From NCBI GenBank assembly GCA_002416125.1, contig DIBU01000019.1, forward strand, positions 1 to 64,000: DNA of 64,000 nt, written 5' to 3'. The notes below the pieces were generated by a model that worked only from the letters and a program-made list of their open reading frames with translations, ran no database searches and was not told the DNA's origin. This stretch comes from Halieaceae bacterium UBA5044 (GTDB taxonomy: Bacteria; Pseudomonadota; Gammaproteobacteria; Pseudomonadales; Halieaceae). Position 1 is the stretch's first letter; each line of letters opens with the position of its first letter. The translations under genes and the position numbers were made by a program. Shown here in pieces: positions 59,400 to 64,000 of the stretch.

Positions 59400-62300
59400 A
59401 TGCTGATTTTGCGTGGAACATCGGCCCTGTCTCCTTTTCGCCGGGACAAGCTGACCCAGAAACTCGCCGCCATCGACCCCGCCATCCACCTTGAGCACTG
59501 CGAATTTGTGCACTTCGTGCAGACCGCGGGTGAACTCACCGCCGCGCGCCAGGCGCAGCTAGGCCAGTTACTCGGCGATGGCCCCGGGGCTGCGGCGCCG
59601 GTCCAGGGGACGTTGCTGCTGGTGGTGCCCCGTCCGGGCACGATCTCGCCGTGGTCCAGCAAGGCAACCGACATCGTCCACAACTGCGGCTTTGCCGAGG
59701 TGCGTCGGGTGGAGCGGGGTGTGGCCTGGTATCTTGCGGTGCCGGCATCGCTCCCCGCGGAGGCCCGCCGTGCTGTGGCCTCCCTGCTGCACGATCGCAT
59801 GACCGAAAGCGTACTGCCCACCCTGGAAGCGGCCAGCGCGCTGTTTCGCGAGCAGCCCCCCGCCGCGCTTGCGACGATTGATATCCTGCAGGGCGGCCGC
59901 GCCGCGCTGGAGGCAGCGGATGCCAGCCTCGGCCTTGCCCTCGCCGATGACGAAATCGATTATCTGGTGCAGGCGTTTACCGGGCTGGGTCGCAACCCCA
60001 GTGATGTCGAACTCATGATGTTCGCGCAGGCCAACTCCGAGCACTGTCGTCACAAGATCTTCAACGCCAGCTGGACCATCGACGGTGTGGATCAGGCGCA
60101 CTCCCTGTTCGGCATGATTCGCAACACCTATGCCTGCGGCGGTGAAGGTGTGCTGTCGGCGTATTCCGATAACGCGGCCGTGGTGGCCGGACATCGCGCC
60201 GGCCGCTTCTACCCGGATCCGCAGACGGCAGAGTACGGCTTCTCCCAGGAGCCGATTCACCTGCTGATGAAAGTGGAAACGCACAACCACCCCACGGCCA
60301 TTGCGCCGTTTCCCGGCGCTGGCACCGGTGCCGGCGGTGAGATCCGTGACGAGGGCGCGGTGGGGCGTGGCTCCAAGCCCAAGGTGGGTCTCACCGGCTT
60401 TTCGGTATCCAACCTGCAGATTCCCGGCTACCCGCAGCCCTGGGAATCGGACTACGGCAAGCCTGCGCGCATCGTCTCGGCCCTGGACATCATGCTGGAG
60501 GGGCCGATCGGCGGCGCGGCGTTCAACAACGAGTTCGGCCGACCCAATCTCTGCGGCTATTTCCGCAGCTTTGAGCTGGATGTTCCCGGCGTGTCCGGCA
60601 TGGAACGTCGGGGCTACCACAAACCGATCATGATCGCCGGCGGTTACGGCAATATTCGCGAGGAGCATGTCGAGAAGGGCGCTTTCGCGCCGGGCGCGCA
60701 CCTGATCGTGTTGGGCGGCCCGGCAATGCTCATTGGCCTGGGTGGCGGCGCGGCCTCCTCCATGGCCAGCGGCGCCAGCGCCGAGGACCTCGATTTCGCC
60801 TCGGTGCAGCGCCAGAATCCCGAGATGGAGCGACGCTGTCAGGAGGTGATCGACCGTTGCTGGCAGTTGGGCCGCGACAACCCGATCGCCTTTATCCACG
60901 ATGTCGGTGCCGGCGGCCTGTCCAACGCGCTGCCCGAACTGGTCAAGGATGGCGGGCGCGGCGGACGTTTTGCCCTGCGCGACGTGCCCAATGACGAACC
61001 CGGTATGGCCCCCCTGGAAATCTGGTGCAACGAATCCCAGGAGCGCTATGTACTCGCCGTCGAGCCCGAGCACCTGCAGCGCTTCGAGGCGATCTGCCGG
61101 CGAGAGCGCTGTCCCTTTGCGGTGGTTGGCGAGGCCACGGCGGAGCAGCACCTGACCCTCGAGGACAGTCACTTCGGCAATGCGCCGGTGGACCTGCCCA
61201 TGTCTGTCCTGTTCGGCAAACCCCCCAAGATGCAGCGTGACGTGACCCGTCAGCCGCTGTCGCTGCCCGCGCTGAACCTGGAAATGCCGCTGCTGGAAGC
61301 CGTGGAACGCGTGTTGCAGCTGCCGGCGGTAGCCAGCAAACAGTTTCTGATTACCATCGGTGACCGCACCGTCACCGGCATGGTCGCACGCGACCAGATG
61401 GTCGGCCCCTGGCAGGTGCCGGTGGCGGACTGCGCGGTGACCACCGTGTCCTATGACAGCGTGGCTGGAGAAGCCATGGCGATGGGTGAGCGCAGCCCGT
61501 TGGCGCTGGTGGATGGCCCGGCCTCCGGGCGCATGGCCATTGCGGAAGCGGTCACCAACCTGTGCGCCGCTCCGGTGGCCGCGCTGGCGGATATTCGCCT
61601 GTCCGCCAACTGGATGTGCGCGGCGGGTCACGGCCGTGAGGACGAAGTGCTGTTTGACACGGTGCGCGCGGTGGGAATGGAGTTGTGCCCGGCACTCGGG
61701 ATTACCATTCCGGTCGGCAAGGATTCCATGTCCATGCGCACCACCTGGCAGGCGGAGGGCGAGCAGCGCGCCGTCACCGCGCCGGTATCCCTGGTGGTAT
61801 CCGCGTTTGCACCGGTAAGCGATGTGCGCCTGGCGGTCACCCCCGAGCTGTCGACCACTGCCGATGCGGAGCTCTGGCTGCTGGACCTGGGCCGCGGCGC
61901 CGGTCGCCTGGGCGGCTCTGCGCTGGCACAGGTGTACGGGCAGCTGGGGCACGAGGTGCCGGACCTTGACCGGCCGGCGGATCTGGCGTCGTTCTTTACG
62001 CTGGTGCAGGCGTTCCTGCAAAGCGGCAGGCTGCTGGCCTATCACGACCGCTCGGATGGTGGCCTGCTGACCACGCTGCTGGAAATGGCTTTTGCCGGAC
62101 GTTGCGGCCTGGAAATCGATCTCGCATTCCTCGCCGGCAGCCCGCTGCAACAACTGTTCGCCGAGGAAGTGGGTGCGGTGTTGCAGGTTGCCGCCGCCGA
62201 TGTACCCGACCTGCGCGAGCGCGCAGCAGCGCTGGGCCTCGCGGATTGCCTGTGTCCGCTGGGCCGGGCAATTCCCGGTGAGCGGGTGGTGATTCGCTCC

Positions 62301-63281
62301 GCCGGCGATGTTGTGCTGGACGAGCAGCGCAGCCGCCTGCAGGCGCTGTGGGCGCGCACCAGCTTTGAGATTGCCCGTCTGCGTGACAACCCGGAGTGCG
62401 CCGAGGAAGAGTATCAGCGGGTCTCCCTGCCGGATCCCGGCTTGTCCGCCCATGCCACCTTCGACCCCGCCGAAGACATCGTGGCGCCTTATATCAATCG
62501 CGGTGTGCGTCCGCGGGTGGCGATCCTGCGTGAGCAGGGTGTCAACGGGCATGTCGAAATGGCCGCCGCCTTTCACCGCGCGGGGTTTACGCCCGTGGAC
62601 GTGCACATGAGCGATCTGCTCAGCGGTGCCCGCGAACTCGCCGGATTCAAGGGGCTCGCGGCCTGCGGCGGTTTTTCCTACGGTGACGTGCTCGGCGCGG
62701 GTGCCGGCTGGGCGAAAAGCATTCTGTTCAACAACGCGCTGCGCGACCAGTTTGCGAACTTCTTCGCCCGCGAGGACAGTTTCACTCTCGGTGTCTGCAA
62801 TGGCTGCCAGATGGTGTCCACGCTGGCCGAGTTGATTCCGGGTGCGGCGCATTGGCCGCGCTTCGTGCGCAACCGGTCGGAACAGTTTGAGGCGCGACTG
62901 GCGTTGGTGCGGGTGGAACAGAGCCCGTCGGTGCTGCTCGCGGGCATGGCCGGCTCGCACCTGCCGATTGCGGTCGCACACGGTGAGGGGCGGGCGCAGT
63001 TCGCGCAGACGGGCGGCGCGGAGCAGTGTGAGGCGGAGGGCAGCATTGCCCTGCGCTACCTGGAGAATGACCTCTCGGTGGCAGAGCGCTATCCCGCCAA
63101 CCCCAACGGTTCACCGCTGGGCATCGCAGGCCTGTCCAGCCTGGATGGGCGCGCCACCATCATGATGCCGCATCCGGAGCGGGTGTACCGCAGTGTGCAG
63201 CATTCCTGGGCGCCGGCTGACTGGGGCGAGGACGCGCCCTGGCTGCGGCTGTTTCGCAATGCCCGCCACTGGGTCGGCTGA
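59400..63281 (+). CDS. purL: Phosphoribosylformylglycinamidine synthase (large, single-chain)
   Basis: 1293 residues, the usual length of the proteobacterial one-chain enzyme. Converts FGAR, ATP and glutamine to FGAM in purine synthesis. N-terminal PurS-like region, two AIRS-type synthetase halves (ANSEHCRHKIF, KVETHNHPTAIAPFPGAGTGAGGEIRDE, GNSRP-type loops) and a C-terminal class-I glutaminase (about 1040-1290) with GVCNGCQM (nucleophile Cys) and PHPERV (His, Glu). ATG 59400 is chosen because MLILRGTSALSPFR matches the E. coli start; GGAG lies 12 nt upstream. Followed by secD. Confidence 0.96.
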   Translation: MLILRGTSALSPFRRDKLTQKLAAIDPAIHLEHCEFVHFVQTAGELTAARQAQLGQLLGDGPGAAAPVQGTLLLVVPRPGTISPWSSKATDIVHNCGFAEVRRVERGVAWYLAVPASLPAEARRAVASLLHDRMTESVLPTLEAASALFREQPPAALATIDILQGGRAALEAADASLGLALADDEIDYLVQAFTGLGRNPSDVELMMFAQANSEHCRHKIFNASWTIDGVDQAHSLFGMIRNTYACGGEGVLSAYSDNAAVVAGHRAGRFYPDPQTAEYGFSQEPIHLLMKVETHNHPTAIAPFPGAGTGAGGEIRDEGAVGRGSKPKVGLTGFSVSNLQIPGYPQPWESDYGKPARIVSALDIMLEGPIGGAAFNNEFGRPNLCGYFRSFELDVPGVSGMERRGYHKPIMIAGGYGNIREEHVEKGAFAPGAHLIVLGGPAMLIGLGGGAASSMASGASAEDLDFASVQRQNPEMERRCQEVIDRCWQLGRDNPIAFIHDVGAGGLSNALPELVKDGGRGGRFALRDVPNDEPGMAPLEIWCNESQERYVLAVEPEHLQRFEAICRRERCPFAVVGEATAEQHLTLEDSHFGNAPVDLPMSVLFGKPPKMQRDVTRQPLSLPALNLEMPLLEAVERVLQLPAVASKQFLITIGDRTVTGMVARDQMVGPWQVPVADCAVTTVSYDSVAGEAMAMGERSPLALVDGPASGRMAIAEAVTNLCAAPVAALADIRLSANWMCAAGHGREDEVLFDTVRAVGMELCPALGITIPVGKDSMSMRTTWQAEGEQRAVTAPVSLVVSAFAPVSDVRLAVTPELSTTADAELWLLDLGRGAGRLGGSALAQVYGQLGHEVPDLDRPADLASFFTLVQAFLQSGRLLAYHDRSDGGLLTTLLEMAFAGRCGLEIDLAFLAGSPLQQLFAEEVGAVLQVAAADVPDLRERAAALGLADCLCPLGRAIPGERVVIRSAGDVVLDEQRSRLQALWARTSFEIARLRDNPECAEEEYQRVSLPDPGLSAHATFDPAEDIVAPYINRGVRPRVAILREQGVNGHVEMAAAFHRAGFTPVDVHMSDLLSGARELAGFKGLAACGGFSYGDVLGAGAGWAKSILFNNALRDQFANFFAREDSFTLGVCNGCQMVSTLAELIPGAAHWPRFVRNRSEQFEARLALVRVEQSPSVLLAGMAGSHLPIAVAHGEGRAQFAQTGGAEQCEAEGSIALRYLENDLSVAERYPANPNGSPLGIAGLSSLDGRATIMMPHPERVYRSVQHSWAPADWGEDAPWLRLFRNARHWVG

Positions 63282-63290
63282 CGCCGCCCC

Positions 63291-63318
63291 TTGTGACCCC
63301 CCCTTGATTCCTTATAAT
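63291..63318 (+). promoter_or_regulatory. Sigma-70 promoter in front of secD
   Basis: TTGTGA (63291-63296), a 16-bp spacer and a perfect TATAAT (63313-63318). It lies just after the purL stop (63281) and 77 nt before the secD ATG, so secD has its own promoter here. No terminator is seen between purL and this site. Confidence 0.68.
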
Positions 63319-63394
63319 GACCGACTTTCCATTCCCGGCGATCTGCCCCATGCGGTGCGTTCGCCGAGGCCCGGTAGCCTGTTAGAGCCTGATT

Positions 63395-64000
63395 ATGTTG
63401 AATAAGTACCCCTTGTGGAAATACCTGTTGGTGCTCGCGGTGTTGGCGACGGGATTGTTTTACGCCGCCCCCAACCTGTACGCGCCAGACCCGGCGCTGC
63501 AGATCACCGGCGAAAGCAGTGCCCAGGTCATTGATGAGCGCACCCTCAGCCGCGCGACCAGCGCGCTGGAGGAAGCCGGCATTGAGCACTTTGGCGAGGT
63601 GATAGACCCGGGCGGCCGCAATGCACTGGTGCGGCTGCGCGACGCCGAGCAGCAACTTGTGGCGCAGGCCAGGGTGCAGCGCGCCCTGGGGGATGGCTTT
63701 ATTGTGGCCCTGAACCTGGCGCCCACCACCCCCGCGTGGCTCAGTGACCTGGGTGGGCAGCCCATGAAGCTGGGCCTGGACCTGAGCGGCGGCGTGCATT
63801 TCAAGCTTGAGGTGGATGTCGATGCCGCCATGGAGCGGCGTCAGGAGTTTTACGAGACGGCCATTCGTCGCGCCCTGCGTGATGAGCGGATTCGGGGCAT
63901 CGTCGGACGCGAGGGCGATCTGTCGGTCACGGCGCGCCTGCGCAGCGAGGCGGACCGCGAAGCGGCCCGCACCCTGATTGCCGACAATCACCCGGAGTTG
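63395..64000 (+). CDS. secD: Protein translocase subunit SecD, 5' part
   Basis: The first 202 codons; the gene runs out of the window. N-terminal membrane helix (YLLVLAVLATGLFYAAPNLY) and the start of the large periplasmic P1 domain. GLDLSGGVHFKLEVDVD is the family signature. SecD works with SecF and YajC to drive late steps of protein export. The usual upstream yajC (and tgt) is missing; purL ends 113 nt before, and that gap holds a promoter and no ORF. Confidence 0.93.
   Translation, partial: MLNKYPLWKYLLVLAVLATGLFYAAPNLYAPDPALQITGESSAQVIDERTLSRATSALEEAGIEHFGEVIDPGGRNALVRLRDAEQQLVAQARVQRALGDGFIVALNLAPTTPAWLSDLGGQPMKLGLDLSGGVHFKLEVDVDAAMERRQEFYETAIRRALRDERIRGIVGREGDLSVTARLRSEADREAARTLIADNHPEL

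Noticed and set aside
59568..62981. 1137-codon open frame on the minus strand opposite purL
   Set aside because: It mirrors the purL codons in a high-GC gene, has no family motifs, and purL is unmistakable on the plus strand.
1..64000. tRNA, rRNA, CRISPR array, transposase, integrase or phage gene
   Set aside because: Looked for in the gaps and among the proteins; none recognised. I could not run covariance-model searches, so small RNAs cannot be excluded.

Overview
The window looks like a chromosomal segment of a free-living, high-GC, Gram-negative bacterium. The best guess is a marine gammaproteobacterium of the Halieaceae/Cellvibrionales type. This rests on family content and protein style (NhaD sodium/proton antiporter, large single-chain PurL, MltF, YcbB-type L,D-transpeptidase, Acr3, several c-di-GMP proteins, Baeyer-Villiger and FMO-type monooxygenases), not on a marker gene. 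I found no rRNA, tRNA, CRISPR array, insertion sequence or prophage. Genes are densely packed, with many 1-8 nt start/stop overlaps.

Layout. 0.2-8.9 kb: carboxylesterase, tandem universal stress protein, NhaD antiporter, a DUF6544/M23 peptidase pair, a diguanylate cyclase whose membrane domain matches the plant ethylene receptor, an MDR oxidoreductase and an SDR. 8.9-14.2 kb: a TonB-dependent receptor with a Fur box over its -10, an HDOD protein, and an arsR-arsC-acr3 arsenic operon whose promoter/operator overlaps the arsR start codon. 14.2-25.5 kb: L,D-transpeptidase, outer-membrane barrel protein, a MacAB-like adaptor/permease/ATPase set, then potFGHI for polyamine uptake. 25.9-36.2 kb: 2OG-Fe(II) oxygenase, GNAT-like protein, an orphan urea-type ABC binding protein, DMT transporter, DUF808 protein, NDH-2-like flavoprotein, an EAL/HD-GYP c-di-GMP pair, a half-size GDT1 protein and an MgtE-like transporter without its N domain. 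36.3-47.1 kb: Baeyer-Villiger monooxygenase with a clear terminator, a D-aminoacylase-like amidohydrolase operon facing an AraC regulator, a Coq4-family protein, an ammonium transporter, and a tetR-FMO-hydrolase operon.

47.1-56.1 kb is the most unusual part. A 108-residue small protein carries a Tat-like leader, an AHA signal-peptidase site, ten consecutive X-Pro dipeptides (seven X are Ser/Thr) and a C-terminal membrane segment with a basic tail. It heads an operon of three overlapping glycosyltransferase genes: an HtrL-like plus GT2-like fusion, a GT60/PF11397 enzyme fused to a PqqD-like domain, and a second GT60/PF11397 enzyme. Two tandem TPR-OGT (GT41) genes run divergently from the same 183-bp region. 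I read this as a candidate dedicated protein/peptide O-glycosylation system, in which a PqqD-type recognition domain may recruit a glycosyltransferase to an exported Pro/Ser/Thr-rich substrate. This is inference from domains and gene order.

56.0-64 kb returns to housekeeping: tadA, mltF, an HsaA-like flavin monooxygenase, purL, and the 5' part of secD, which has its own promoter and no yajC beside it.
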